Shown here: piece by piece, positions 45,834 to 54,192 of the stretch | Numbering within the stretch: the first letter of the stretch is position 1 | Layout: the number at the start of each line of letters is the position of its first letter | NCBI GenBank assembly: GCA_036351015.1 | Contig: JAZBOG010000007.1 | Location: forward strand, 186,001-250,000 | Length of the DNA: 64,000 nucleotides | Reading direction: 5' to 3' | From: UBA12077 sp036351015 | Lineage (GTDB): Bacteria > Bacteroidota > Bacteroidia > Bacteroidales > UBA12077 | Program-made: the position numbers and the translations under genes | Notes under the pieces: generated by a model | The model's input: the letters and a program-made list of their open reading frames with translations, nothing else | Databases searched by the model: none | What the model was told of the DNA's origin: nothing

Positions 45834-47174
45834 ATGAAAAAACTGTTTGTATTACTCATAATTGTTGCCTTGCTTGTTTCAGCTTTTTTTATTATTAAGC
45901 CTCTTGTGGTTAAGCATAACTACGATAAAGGACTCACTTACAGTGACTCCTTAAATTATGAAAAAGCTGTTGATTATTTCGATCAGTCCCTCCGGTGGGA
46001 TAAAAATAATATCCCGGCCCTTATTGCACGTGCCAACGCTTATTACCAACTGGAAAAGGAAGAAAAAGCCATTCAGGACTATGATCAGGTATTAGCCCTG
46101 GATTCCACCAATTTTCAGGCATGGTTTGGCCGCGGGTTGGTATATTTAAAGGAAGAAAATTACAAACAGGCATTGCCTGACTTTATAAAAGCCAGGTCTA
46201 TAAAGAGTACAACTGACTTGTTATATTTTCTTGGTTATACAAAATCTTATCTTGGAAACTATGAAGATGCCTTACAGGATTTGAATGAGGTACTTAAACA
46301 GGATTCATTGTATGCCGAAGCATACCATCAGCGGGGCATTGTATGGGCCAACCTGGATAACCTGGAAGCTTCGGTCAAGGATTTTAATAGAGCACTCGAA
46401 TTAGATAAGGATAACCTGGATGCTTATCAGCGGAGGGTAAAATACAGGGTCGGTAAAAAAGATTACAGTGGTGCTATTGCCGATTATGATGCCATCATTG
46501 AATTGGATAAAAATAACCAGGATGCTTACTATCAACGTGGGTATTTTAAATTACAGATTCAGGATTATAAGGGAGCCCTGGCCGATTTTAACCGGGCCCT
46601 TGAAATTAAACCCAATGATGCACGGTCCTATCAGAAAAGAGGAAATGCCAGGGCTGGCCTTGGTAATTACCAGAAAGCATTGACTGACTTTAACAAGGCT
46701 ATTGAACTGGATAGATCCAATGCAGAAGCTTACCACAGGAAAGGTCTGGTTTATATGCACCTTTCTCAACCAGCCCAGGCTATTGATGCCCTAAATCAAG
46801 CCCTAACACTGAAAAAGGATGATTCCGACTCATATTATCTTCGGGGTGTAGCTAAAGCGATGCAGCAGAATTATGAAGCCTCTGTTATAGATTTTGACCG
46901 GGCCATAGGGTACGACAATAATCATGCTCAGGCTTATTTAGGACGTGCCGTTTCTTTAGGAATTCTGAAAAAGCATAAAGAGGCCATTGCTGATTATAAC
47001 CAATATATCCAAATGGTGCCTGATGATGGAGCGGCTTATTTAAACCGGGGAAAATCTAAAATTAACCTGAATAATTATGCCGACGGATGCAAAGATTTTC
47101 AAAAAGCCCTGGAATTAGGCGTTGAAGAAGCCCGGGAGATGTTAAATATGTATTGTAAATCGTATACCAAATAA
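45834..47174 (+). CDS. Membrane-anchored TPR protein
   Basis: The 446-residue product has one N-terminal hydrophobic segment (about 3-23, probably an uncleaved anchor). About twelve consecutive tetratricopeptide repeats of 34 residues follow, each with the A-I/L-x-D-Y/F-x-x-A/V-I/L-x-L-D/K core and an N-x-x-A-Y-x-x-R-G start. The last repeat is of the ..GCKDFQKALELGVEEAREM type. TPR arrays form superhelical protein-binding surfaces. The beta-lactamase-fold gene starts six bases after its stop, so the two are probably made together. Confidence 0.88.
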   Translation: MKKLFVLLIIVALLVSAFFIIKPLVVKHNYDKGLTYSDSLNYEKAVDYFDQSLRWDKNNIPALIARANAYYQLEKEEKAIQDYDQVLALDSTNFQAWFGRGLVYLKEENYKQALPDFIKARSIKSTTDLLYFLGYTKSYLGNYEDALQDLNEVLKQDSLYAEAYHQRGIVWANLDNLEASVKDFNRALELDKDNLDAYQRRVKYRVGKKDYSGAIADYDAIIELDKNNQDAYYQRGYFKLQIQDYKGALADFNRALEIKPNDARSYQKRGNARAGLGNYQKALTDFNKAIELDRSNAEAYHRKGLVYMHLSQPAQAIDALNQALTLKKDDSDSYYLRGVAKAMQQNYEASVIDFDRAIGYDNNHAQAYLGRAVSLGILKKHKEAIADYNQYIQMVPDDGAAYLNRGKSKINLNNYADGCKDFQKALELGVEEAREMLNMYCKSYTK

Positions 47175-47180
47175 GACTGG

Positions 47181-48257
47181 ATGATGAGGAAAATAGCAAT
47201 ATTTTTTTGGATGATAGGTTTCATTTTAAACGCTCAAATCACCCTTTCTCAGCCAAAGTATAATATCGATAGTATTGAAAAAAATATCGATACCTATATG
47301 CAATATTTTTCAGGAAATAACCCGGGAGCTGTGGTAGCAGTGATGAAGAAAGGCGACCTGGTGTTTAATAAAGCCTACGGCTTATCGGATGTTGAAGCAA
47401 ATAAAGAGTTATCGAAGAATGAGGCTTTTAACCTGGCGAATTTGTCGAAAATGTTTACAGCCATGGCTGTTTTTCAGTTAGACGAAAAAAACAAGCTGGC
47501 TCTTGACCAGTCAATAACGGATATTTTTCCCGACTTTCCTTCCTGGGGACAAAAGATTAAAATAAAACACCTCGTTCAGCATACCTCCGGATTACCGGAT
47601 TATGAAACGGATAATATAAAAACAAACCAGGCGGTATTGGATTATATCAAAACTCAAGACGAAACAAGATATGTTCCCGGTGAAAAATGGGAATATTCCA
47701 ATGCCGATTATCCATTGCTTGTGTTGATTATTGAAAAGGTGTCAGGAAAATCATATAAAGAGTATATGACCCAACGGATTTTTAAGAAAATAAAAACAGA
47801 TCATACAATTTTTACGGAAGATCTGGACGATATTTCAGCAGTTGCTGCCGGCCATCTTAAAGAAAATAATGAATACCAGTTACTTGAAGGGGACAATCTG
47901 ATCTATGGTGAGCAGGGCATCTATATGAGCTCTGGTGATTTTGCAAAATGGGACCATGCCCTATATTCCAATAAGCTCCTTGAATGCGACCGTTTAGCAC
48001 AGTTTTTTAGTCGTGGCAGATTAAATAACGGGGAGTTTAATTCAAATTATTATGGTAACGGTCTGGTAATTATGGAACGTAACGAGGAAAGGTACTGGTG
48101 GCATGGTGGTTCTGGAAATGGTTATACGAATATGTATTTGCATCTTCCAAACCATGAACTTACCGTATTAATTCTTTCCAATCGTCAGGATGGATACGAT
48201 TTTCTGAAAATGGCTATCTATATTGCCAAAGAATTCGAAAGAGGAATAAAGCTGTAA
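47181..48257 (+). CDS. Beta-lactamase/penicillin-binding-fold protein lacking the catalytic serine
   Basis: The 358-residue exported protein has a signal peptide (about 1-24). It belongs to the class C beta-lactamase/AmpH-like serine hydrolase family. The family's S-x-x-K active-site motif (usually ASVSK) reads ANLSK here. Lys 90 is present, but the nucleophile position is Asn 87 (AAT at 47439-47441). The Y-x-N motif (WEYSNADY) and the H-x-G motif (WWHGGSGNGY) are kept. It therefore looks like a pseudoenzyme, perhaps a peptidoglycan- or D-amino-acid-binding protein, unless the base is an error. It is coupled to the TPR gene upstream. Confidence 0.85.
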   Translation: MMRKIAIFFWMIGFILNAQITLSQPKYNIDSIEKNIDTYMQYFSGNNPGAVVAVMKKGDLVFNKAYGLSDVEANKELSKNEAFNLANLSKMFTAMAVFQLDEKNKLALDQSITDIFPDFPSWGQKIKIKHLVQHTSGLPDYETDNIKTNQAVLDYIKTQDETRYVPGEKWEYSNADYPLLVLIIEKVSGKSYKEYMTQRIFKKIKTDHTIFTEDLDDISAVAAGHLKENNEYQLLEGDNLIYGEQGIYMSSGDFAKWDHALYSNKLLECDRLAQFFSRGRLNNGEFNSNYYGNGLVIMERNEERYWWHGGSGNGYTNMYLHLPNHELTVLILSNRQDGYDFLKMAIYIAKEFERGIKL

Positions 48258-48336
48258 TTCTGAATAGAAAAACCTATTTGGGATATGAGTTAAGTATCTG
48301 GATATAGATTAAAATTAAGTTTTGCCATATCAACAA

Positions 48337-48354
48337 AAACCTGCCTGCAGGTTT
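48337..48354. terminator. Hairpin between convergent genes
   Basis: AAACCTGC (48337-48344) pairs with GCAGGTTT (48347-48354). Read on the reverse strand, a T-rich tail follows. It separates the convergent beta-lactamase-fold and kinase genes. Confidence 0.5.
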
Positions 48355-48355
48355 A

Positions 48356-49699
48356 TTAAAAGGTTAGAATAAAAGTGGTCCCTTCATTCGGTTTTGATTT
48401 GGCCGCAATGGAGCCGCCATGCAACCGCATAATCTGTTTTGACAGACTTAATCCGATGCCTGAGCCCTTGGGTTTGGTGGTAAAGAAAGGAATAAAAATT
48501 TTATCCAGTACTTCTTTCAGAATCCCTTGTCCATTATCAATAACCTGAATAGTAACCCGGTTTCGTTTATTTAAAAATCCACGAACAGTAATTTTGCCAT
48601 CACTCCGGTTTTCCAGGGCATGAATAGCATTTTTGATTAAATTAATTAAAACCTGCTCAATAAGTTTTGTGTCGGCATAAAATTCAAGAGATGCCGGCTC
48701 TACATTCATATCCAGTTCTATTGGATTGGCAGCAATTTCGTCGAGCATTAAGGGTTTTATATCCTCAAAAAGTTCTTTAACACTTGCCAGCTTAAAGTTA
48801 GGTTTAGGAATCTTGGTCAGATTTCGATAGGTATTTACAAAGTGCAGTAATCCGTTGCTCCGTTTGTTAATGGTTTTAATCGCCATATGAACCTCATCAA
48901 TGGATTCGCGGTCGGGAACGGTTTCCTTTTTTTCTGCCTCTTTAAACATTAGATCAAGGGTAGAGGTAATGGACGATATGGGAGTTATGGAATTCATGAT
49001 CTCGTGGGTTAATACCCGGATCAGCTTCTGCCAGCTTTCTGTTTCCTGATCTTCTAATACACTTTGAATATTCTTGATGGTAACTAATAAAATACTCTTA
49101 TGATGAATTTTAAATTCTGTCCCAGAAATACTTAGTTGAAGGATATCATCATCTTCCTGGATTTTTACCAGGCAGTTTTTCCCGGGTTCGAAATTTAATA
49201 GGGTGTTCACTAATTCCGGACTAATCGAAGTTAACTCCTTGATATTTTTTATACTGGGAATCTGAAATAATTTTTTAAAAGCATTATTCACCAGTTCAAC
49301 ACTCCCGTCACGTAAATATGTAATAATGCTTACATCAATATTTTTTACCAGGGCCTGTAAATACTGATATTGTTCTTCTTTTTCAGAACGAACTTTTTGA
49401 AAATCATGGATAACATCGTTAAAGGCTTTGTTTAATTCATCAAAAGAAGATCCTAATCCTTCAATTTTAAAGGAGCGGGTAAACTCGGTAAACCTTATCG
49501 ACTCAAGAAAGCCGGCAAGGTCCCGGTTGGTTTTGTCAATGTATTTAAACAAAAGGTAAATCTGGAAAATAATAATTAAACCAACCAGGAAAGGAGTAAT
49601 AAAATACTCAAGGGTAATGGTATAAAAGAAAAGAAATATGGTTGCTGTTAACAACAATATTCTGAAAATAGCAACAAACCTAAAATTCTTAAAGACCAT
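48356..49699 (-). CDS. Sensor histidine kinase, NtrB-like
   Basis: The 447-residue inner-membrane kinase has two N-terminal membrane helices (about 10-28 and 31-50) with almost no periplasmic loop, then a coiled linker. A PAS-like part follows (about 105-200, ALVKNIDVSIITYLRDGSVELVNNAF). The HisKA motif LTHEIMNSITPISS has the phospho-His near residue 229. The HATPase domain shows N box LINLIKNAIHAL, G1 IDNGQGI, and KGSGIGLSLSKQIMRLHGG. The short loop suggests it senses a membrane or cytosolic signal. It overlaps the response regulator gene by 11 bases, so the two form one two-component system. Confidence 0.94.
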   Translation of the reverse strand: MVFKNFRFVAIFRILLLTATIFLFFYTITLEYFITPFLVGLIIIFQIYLLFKYIDKTNRDLAGFLESIRFTEFTRSFKIEGLGSSFDELNKAFNDVIHDFQKVRSEKEEQYQYLQALVKNIDVSIITYLRDGSVELVNNAFKKLFQIPSIKNIKELTSISPELVNTLLNFEPGKNCLVKIQEDDDILQLSISGTEFKIHHKSILLVTIKNIQSVLEDQETESWQKLIRVLTHEIMNSITPISSITSTLDLMFKEAEKKETVPDRESIDEVHMAIKTINKRSNGLLHFVNTYRNLTKIPKPNFKLASVKELFEDIKPLMLDEIAANPIELDMNVEPASLEFYADTKLIEQVLINLIKNAIHALENRSDGKITVRGFLNKRNRVTIQVIDNGQGILKEVLDKIFIPFFTTKPKGSGIGLSLSKQIMRLHGGSIAAKSKPNEGTTFILTF

Positions 49700-51065
49700 A
49701 TTTTTCCATTCTTCGATACAATGATGTACGGGTTAATCCAAGCATACTGGCTGCCTGGGAAACATTCCCCTGGTTTTGTTTTAATACTTTTTCAATCACT
49801 GTTTTTTCAATATCATCCAGGTTATAGGTATTGAGCTCAAGCTCGCCCACTTTATCCTTTTTGGAAGAAAGAATGAAATCATCGGGCTGGAGAGTATCCG
49901 AATCGCTCATAATAATTGCCCTTTCAATGGCATGTTGCAGTTCACGAACATTCCCCGGCCAGGGATATTGCGATAATTTCTTCATGGCTTCAGAATGAAT
50001 CCCCCTGATCTTTTTGCGGTATTTTTTGGAGTAAATTCCAATAAAATGTTCTGCTAATAAGGGGATATCAGAGATTCGTTCCCTTAATGGGGGAAGGTGA
50101 ATTTCTACCGTATTAATCCGGTAGAGAAGATCCTGTCTGAAGGTTTCATCGTCAACCATCTGATGAATGTCGTTATTGGTTGCGCATATAAGCCTTACAT
50201 CAATAGGGGTGGTTTTGGTTGCCCCTACCCGGGTAATTTCACGACGTTCAAGAACCGTTAATAATTTTGCCTGCATGGGCAACGAAAGGTTTCCAATTTC
50301 ATCCAGGAATAAGGTACCCCCTGAGGCGATTTCAAAGCGTCCGGGTTTATCTTTTTTGGCATCTGTAAAGGCTCCTTTTACATGTCCAAAAAGTTCACTC
50401 TCGAAAAGAGTTTCGGCAATGGAACCTAAATCAACATTGATAAATACTTCGTCCTTTCTTAACGAGTTTCGGTACAATGCTCTTGCAACCAGCTCTTTAC
50501 CTGTTCCGTTTTCGCCCAGGATTAATACATTGGCATCGGTTTTGGCGACCTTCTTGATGGTGGTAAATACCTGCTGCATTTCAGGCGAATTTCCAATAAA
50601 TTCATGAAACGGTTGATCCTGGATTGCACTAATCTCCTTTTGCTTGGTTCGTAAATCGGTAGCTTCGTTTTTTGAACGGCGTAACTTGATGGCCGAAGAA
50701 ACAGTGGCCAATAATTTCTCATTCTGCCAGGGTTTTAAGATAAAATCAGTGGCCCCTGACTTAATCGCTTTTACTGCTTTCTCAGCATCCCCATAAGCCG
50801 TTATAAATACCACTACAGCATCCGGATCGATATCGAGAATCTTTTCAAGCCAGTTAAAACCTTCCTGCCCGCTGATCGCATCCTGGGTAAAATTCATATC
50901 CAGTAGAATAACATCATAGATCGTGTCGTGAAGTAGTTCCGGAATAACAGACGGATCAGTCTCGGTCTGGATGACTTCTACATGGTTTTTTAAAAGAAGC
51001 TTTAAGGCAAACAAAATATCTTCATTATCATCGATAGCTAATATTTTACCAATCTTTTCATTCAT
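49689..51065 (-). CDS. Sigma-54-dependent response regulator, NtrC family
   Basis: The 458-residue regulator has a receiver domain (phospho-acceptor Asp 56 in VILLDMNF, Lys in LKPW near 111). The AAA+ activator domain has Walker A GENGTGKE at 184-191. The sigma-54 contact loop is GAFTDA (231-236), where the consensus is GAFTGA; the D variant is common in this group. Walker B is GGTLFLDEIG. The C-terminal Fis-type helix-turn-helix is NVSQAASMLGLTRTSLYRRM. It should activate sigma-54 promoters; two candidate sites in the divergent export operon are listed below. It is the first gene of the regulator-kinase pair. Confidence 0.95.
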   Translation of the reverse strand: MNEKIGKILAIDDNEDILFALKLLLKNHVEVIQTETDPSVIPELLHDTIYDVILLDMNFTQDAISGQEGFNWLEKILDIDPDAVVVFITAYGDAEKAVKAIKSGATDFILKPWQNEKLLATVSSAIKLRRSKNEATDLRTKQKEISAIQDQPFHEFIGNSPEMQQVFTTIKKVAKTDANVLILGENGTGKELVARALYRNSLRKDEVFINVDLGSIAETLFESELFGHVKGAFTDAKKDKPGRFEIASGGTLFLDEIGNLSLPMQAKLLTVLERREITRVGATKTTPIDVRLICATNNDIHQMVDDETFRQDLLYRINTVEIHLPPLRERISDIPLLAEHFIGIYSKKYRKKIRGIHSEAMKKLSQYPWPGNVRELQHAIERAIIMSDSDTLQPDDFILSSKKDKVGELELNTYNLDDIEKTVIEKVLKQNQGNVSQAASMLGLTRTSLYRRMEKYGL

Positions 51066-51088
51066 AAGGATCCTTGTTAAAAATTTTA

Positions 51089-51096
51089 CAAAGGTA
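51089..51096 (-). promoter_or_regulatory. -7 box for the regulator-kinase operon
   Basis: The reverse strand reads TACCTTTG, matching TAnnTTTG, 23 bases before the regulator ATG. The -33 element is not clear. Confidence 0.5.
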
Positions 51097-51196
51097 AATA
51101 TACAATATATTTTCTAAGAAATTAAAGGCTTTGTTCGGTAAATCCGGTAGGTCGTATTTATTCATTGTTTATACCCTTTACTAAATTGTTGGATGT

Positions 51197-51210
51197 GTCC
51201 GATATCGGAC
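51197..51210. promoter_or_regulatory. Dyad operator candidate 1
   Basis: GTCCGATATCGGAC is a perfect 14-bp palindrome, preceded by T to give TGTCC...GGAC. It is a candidate upstream activator site for the neighbouring NtrC-type regulator. Confidence 0.5.
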
Positions 51211-51216
51211 TTTCGA

Positions 51217-51233
51217 TGTTTCGTAATCGAACA
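51217..51233. promoter_or_regulatory. Dyad operator candidate 2
   Basis: TGTTTCGTAATCGAACA has TGTT..CG and CG.AACA arms with one extra base, and lies one turn after candidate 1. Confidence 0.45.
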
Positions 51234-51297
51234 CTATCGGAAGATATAAAAACCAAGCCACAGTTATAGTAATCTCATTATTAGAACTATACGGGGT

Positions 51298-51314
51298 TTG
51301 GCATAATAAATGAT
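51298..51314 (+). promoter_or_regulatory. Sigma-54-like -24/-12 sequence of the export operon
   Basis: TTGGCATAATAAATGAT keeps the -24 element TTGGCA and the -12 G at the right spacing, but has A where the final C is expected. It lies 42 bases before the adaptor ATG and about 70-100 bases after the two dyads. Confidence 0.4.
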
Positions 51315-51355
51315 TATTGAATTGCAAACATTGAATAATCTTAAATTTTAGAATA

Positions 51356-52609
51356 ATGGACAGAGTAATTGAAAAAAAGCATAAGTGGCTAAACAAAAAA
51401 ACAATTTGGATATCAGTAGGAGTAATTTTTATTCTCTTGGTTTCATTCAATATTTTCTTTGGCGATAAAAGCTCAAAATTAAATGTTGAAAAGGATAAAA
51501 TTACGATTGAGTCAATTGTAGAGGATGAATTTAAGGATTACATTGCAGTGATTGGAACGGTTGAACCTATTCGGACCGTATACCTGGATGCCATTGAAGG
51601 CGGACGGGTAGAAGAAATTCTTATTGACGAAGGGAATATGGTAGAACAAGGGGACGTCATTCTTAAGCTGAGTAATACTAATTTAATCCTGGAAATCTCG
51701 AATAACGAAGCAGCAGTATCCCGTTCGATTAATGAGTTTGAAAATACAAAGATTAACCTGGAATTGCAGCGTATAAACAGGCAGCAGACACTGATCGAAA
51801 CGGAGCGACAGCTCAAAATGTACAAAAGGCAGTATGAGTATAATAAAAAACTATTTGCCGAAGATCATATTTCAAAAGAAGAATTCGATCAGTCTTTTGA
51901 AAGATATAATGCAACTAAAAAACAATACGATTTGTTTAAGGAAGCTTTGAAGAATGACTCCATATATCGCCATGTTCAGCTAAAAGCAATGGATCAGCAA
52001 ATTAAAAATATGCAGGAAAACCTGAAAATTATCCAGGGAAGAATGGAATATCTGAATGTAAAGGCAACCTGCGACGGTGAGTTGGCGACCTTAAACCCTG
52101 AAATAGGAGAGGTGATTGGTTATGGTACCCGTATCGGAACAATCAATATTCTGGATGATTATAAATTAAGAGTTGAAATTGATGAGCATTATATTGCACG
52201 TGTGGTAACCGGCTTGCCAGGTAGCTTTGATTTTGCCGGATCAAAATATAATCTGAAAATTGTAAAAGTTTACCCGGAAGTGAATGCCGGACGGTTTGCT
52301 GTGGATATGGAGTTTGTTTCGGATAAGCCTGAGCAAATACGAATTGGACAAACGTTTAGAATTAAACTTGAACTGGGTGAATCGAAGCAGGCTGTATTAA
52401 TTCCTCGTGGTGGATTTTATCAAAGCACTGGCGGACAATGGGTATATGTTGTTGACCCATCAGGAGAGATGGCTGTTAAACGTGAAATCTCTATCGGAAG
52501 ACAAAATCCACAGTATTATGAAGTGCTGGAAGGATTAAATCCCGGTGAAAAAGTAATCGTATCAAGCTACGACAACTTTAATAATGTTGACAAAATTATA
52601 TTAAAATAA
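51356..52609 (+). CDS. HlyD/MacA-type periplasmic adaptor
   Basis: The 417-residue membrane-fusion protein has an N-terminal membrane helix (about 13-33). The first half of a lipoyl-like barrel follows (IGTVEPIRTVYLDAIEGGRVEEI...NMVEQGDVILKLS). Next is a long alpha-helical hairpin (about 100-220, Glu/Gln/Lys-rich heptads), the second lipoyl half and a beta-barrel plus membrane-proximal part (LRVEIDEHYIARV, ending PGEKVIVSSYDNF). It should link the inner-membrane ABC permeases below to an outer-membrane duct or to periplasmic cargo. It is the first gene of the export operon, divergent from its likely regulator. Confidence 0.93.
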   Translation: MDRVIEKKHKWLNKKTIWISVGVIFILLVSFNIFFGDKSSKLNVEKDKITIESIVEDEFKDYIAVIGTVEPIRTVYLDAIEGGRVEEILIDEGNMVEQGDVILKLSNTNLILEISNNEAAVSRSINEFENTKINLELQRINRQQTLIETERQLKMYKRQYEYNKKLFAEDHISKEEFDQSFERYNATKKQYDLFKEALKNDSIYRHVQLKAMDQQIKNMQENLKIIQGRMEYLNVKATCDGELATLNPEIGEVIGYGTRIGTINILDDYKLRVEIDEHYIARVVTGLPGSFDFAGSKYNLKIVKVYPEVNAGRFAVDMEFVSDKPEQIRIGQTFRIKLELGESKQAVLIPRGGFYQSTGGQWVYVVDPSGEMAVKREISIGRQNPQYYEVLEGLNPGEKVIVSSYDNFNNVDKIILK

Positions 52610-52653
52610 ATCATAAGAAAATAAATAAATTACAATCATTAAATTTTAAGGTC

Positions 52654-53337
52654 ATGATTAAAACAAACGATTTAGTAAAAGTTTTCAGAACGGATGAAGT
52701 TGAAACAACGGCTCTGAATCAAGTGAATTTAAATATCAATAGCGGAGAATTTGTCGCCATTATGGGGCCTTCAGGATGTGGTAAATCTACCTTACTGAAT
52801 ATTCTCGGTTTATTGGATAACCCTACTGCTGGTGAGCTTTTTTTCCTGGACCAGGAAGTTTCAGGTTATACTGAACGTCAGCGAACAAACCTTAGAAAAG
52901 CAAATATCGGTTTCGTATTCCAAAGTTTTAATTTGATTGATGAATTAACGGTATATGAAAATGTTGAATTGCCTTTGTTATATTTAAATATGCCATCGTC
53001 TGAGCGAAAAGAGAAAGTTGAAGCGGTACTGGAACGAATGAAAATGTCGCATCGTAAGAAACATTTTCCTCAACAACTTTCAGGAGGTCAGCAGCAAAGG
53101 GTTGCTATATCGCGCGCTGTGGTTACCAATCCCAAGTTAATATTGGCCGATGAGCCTACAGGTAACCTGGATTCGGCGAATGGTGAAGAAGTGATGAGCC
53201 TTTTAACTCAGCTGAATAATGATGGAACAACCATTGTAATGGTTACGCACTCACCTTCAGATGCAGAAAAAGCACATCGTATCGTGCAGTTGTTCGATGG
53301 ACATATTGTCACTGAAAATATTAAGAAAGTTTTATAA
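52654..53337 (+). CDS. ABC transporter ATP-binding protein (MacB/LolD type)
   Basis: This 227-residue ATPase is of the mechanotransmission ABC group. It shows Walker A GPSGCGKST (38-46), Q-loop VFQSFNLIDELTVYENVELPL in two parts, signature LSGGQQQRVAISRA (about 142), Walker B LILADEPTGNLDS (about 161) and H-loop VTHS. It is the only ATPase in the cluster, so it should serve all three downstream permeases. A terminator-like hairpin follows it. Confidence 0.95.
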   Translation: MIKTNDLVKVFRTDEVETTALNQVNLNINSGEFVAIMGPSGCGKSTLLNILGLLDNPTAGELFFLDQEVSGYTERQRTNLRKANIGFVFQSFNLIDELTVYENVELPLLYLNMPSSERKEKVEAVLERMKMSHRKKHFPQQLSGGQQQRVAISRAVVTNPKLILADEPTGNLDSANGEEVMSLLTQLNNDGTTIVMVTHSPSDAEKAHRIVQLFDGHIVTENIKKVL

Positions 53338-53348
53338 TCTTTGAAAAT

Positions 53349-53430
53349 AAAAAGGCAGAAGTGTTCCCCTCTATACTTTCCCGATTTTTGAGTATATAAG
53401 ATCCCCAATTATTTCACTTCTGTCTTTTTT
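53349..53430 (+). terminator. Long-loop terminator-like hairpin after the ATPase gene
   Basis: AAAAAGGCAGAAGTG (53349-53363) pairs with CACTTCTGTCTTTTT (53415-53429, one G-U pair) across a 51-base loop, followed by T. It may end or attenuate the first operon segment. Confidence 0.55.
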
Positions 53431-53457
53431 CTTTTAACCTATCAACTCAATATCACT

Positions 53458-54177
53458 ATGAAGAGGTTCGAAAAAATAAAAACTATTCAGATGGGTTTCT
53501 TTTTAGGAACCTTCTTTATTTTGTTCTTGGTTGCAACTTCAACTGCACAGGATGTCTCAAAAGAGGTTTCTGTAGAAGGTTTCACCAAAGTGTATATAAA
53601 CATTGCCTGTGAGGTTAGTTTGTCTCAGGCCGAAGAAACAAAACTGGTAATTGAAGCAGAAGAGCAGTTATTGGAAGAAATTGATGTGGAAGTTAGTCAT
53701 GGAACATTGCACATTACATCAGACAATAAAAGCTGGAAGAAGCGCAAAGATGATGTGAACATTTTCCTGACTGTTAAACATATTGAGAGCTTCCAGGTAG
53801 CAGCTGCAGTGAATCTCCATGCCAGTGACAAAATTGTTGCGGATAAGTTCAGTATTCTTGTTGGCGGCGTTGCTAATATTAATATGAAACTGGAATGCAA
53901 AAAGCTGATGGCTGATATAAGCGGAGTAGCCGATATTAACATTAGAGGAAAAGCTCCTTTGGCTGTTTGGAAGGTATCCGGAACTGCTGCGCTCGATGCT
54001 GAGGATTTTATTACAGAAGCAACACGTTTTGATTTTAGTGGAGTTGGAAAAGGAGAGGTGCACGCTACAAAAATTTTAAAAGCATCTGTTTCAGGGCTTG
54101 GACTAATTGAATACTCAGGAAATCCTGCCAGCATTACCACCAATGTTTCTGGTCTTGGAAAGATTAAACAGGACTAA
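53458..54177 (+). CDS. DUF2807 / head-GIN domain protein
   Basis: The 239-residue exported protein has a signal peptide (about 1-31, VATSTAQ) and a head-GIN (DUF2807) auto-transporter-like beta-solenoid. It begins VSVEGFTKVYINIACEVSLSQ and continues through short Gly/Val/Ala repeats (GVANINMKLECKKLMADISGVADINIRG and so on) to GNPASITTNVSGLGKI. The family is common in Bacteroidota and unassigned in function. Its place between the ATPase and the permeases suggests a role in the same envelope process. Confidence 0.88.
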   Translation: MKRFEKIKTIQMGFFLGTFFILFLVATSTAQDVSKEVSVEGFTKVYINIACEVSLSQAEETKLVIEAEEQLLEEIDVEVSHGTLHITSDNKSWKKRKDDVNIFLTVKHIESFQVAAAVNLHASDKIVADKFSILVGGVANINMKLECKKLMADISGVADINIRGKAPLAVWKVSGTAALDAEDFITEATRFDFSGVGKGEVHATKILKASVSGLGLIEYSGNPASITTNVSGLGKIKQD

Positions 54178-54192
54178 AAAGTAATATTACCC

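Larger units (their letters stand above)
51066..51355. other. Regulatory region between the two-component system and the export operon
   Basis: 290 bases with a reverse primary-sigma promoter, two dyad sites and a sigma-54-like sequence, each listed separately. A reverse 89-codon frame across it is not credible. Confidence 0.55.

Noticed and set aside
51181..51450. 89-codon reverse frame over the export-operon promoter
   Set aside because: It overlaps the adaptor start and the regulatory dyads and has no protein-like pattern.
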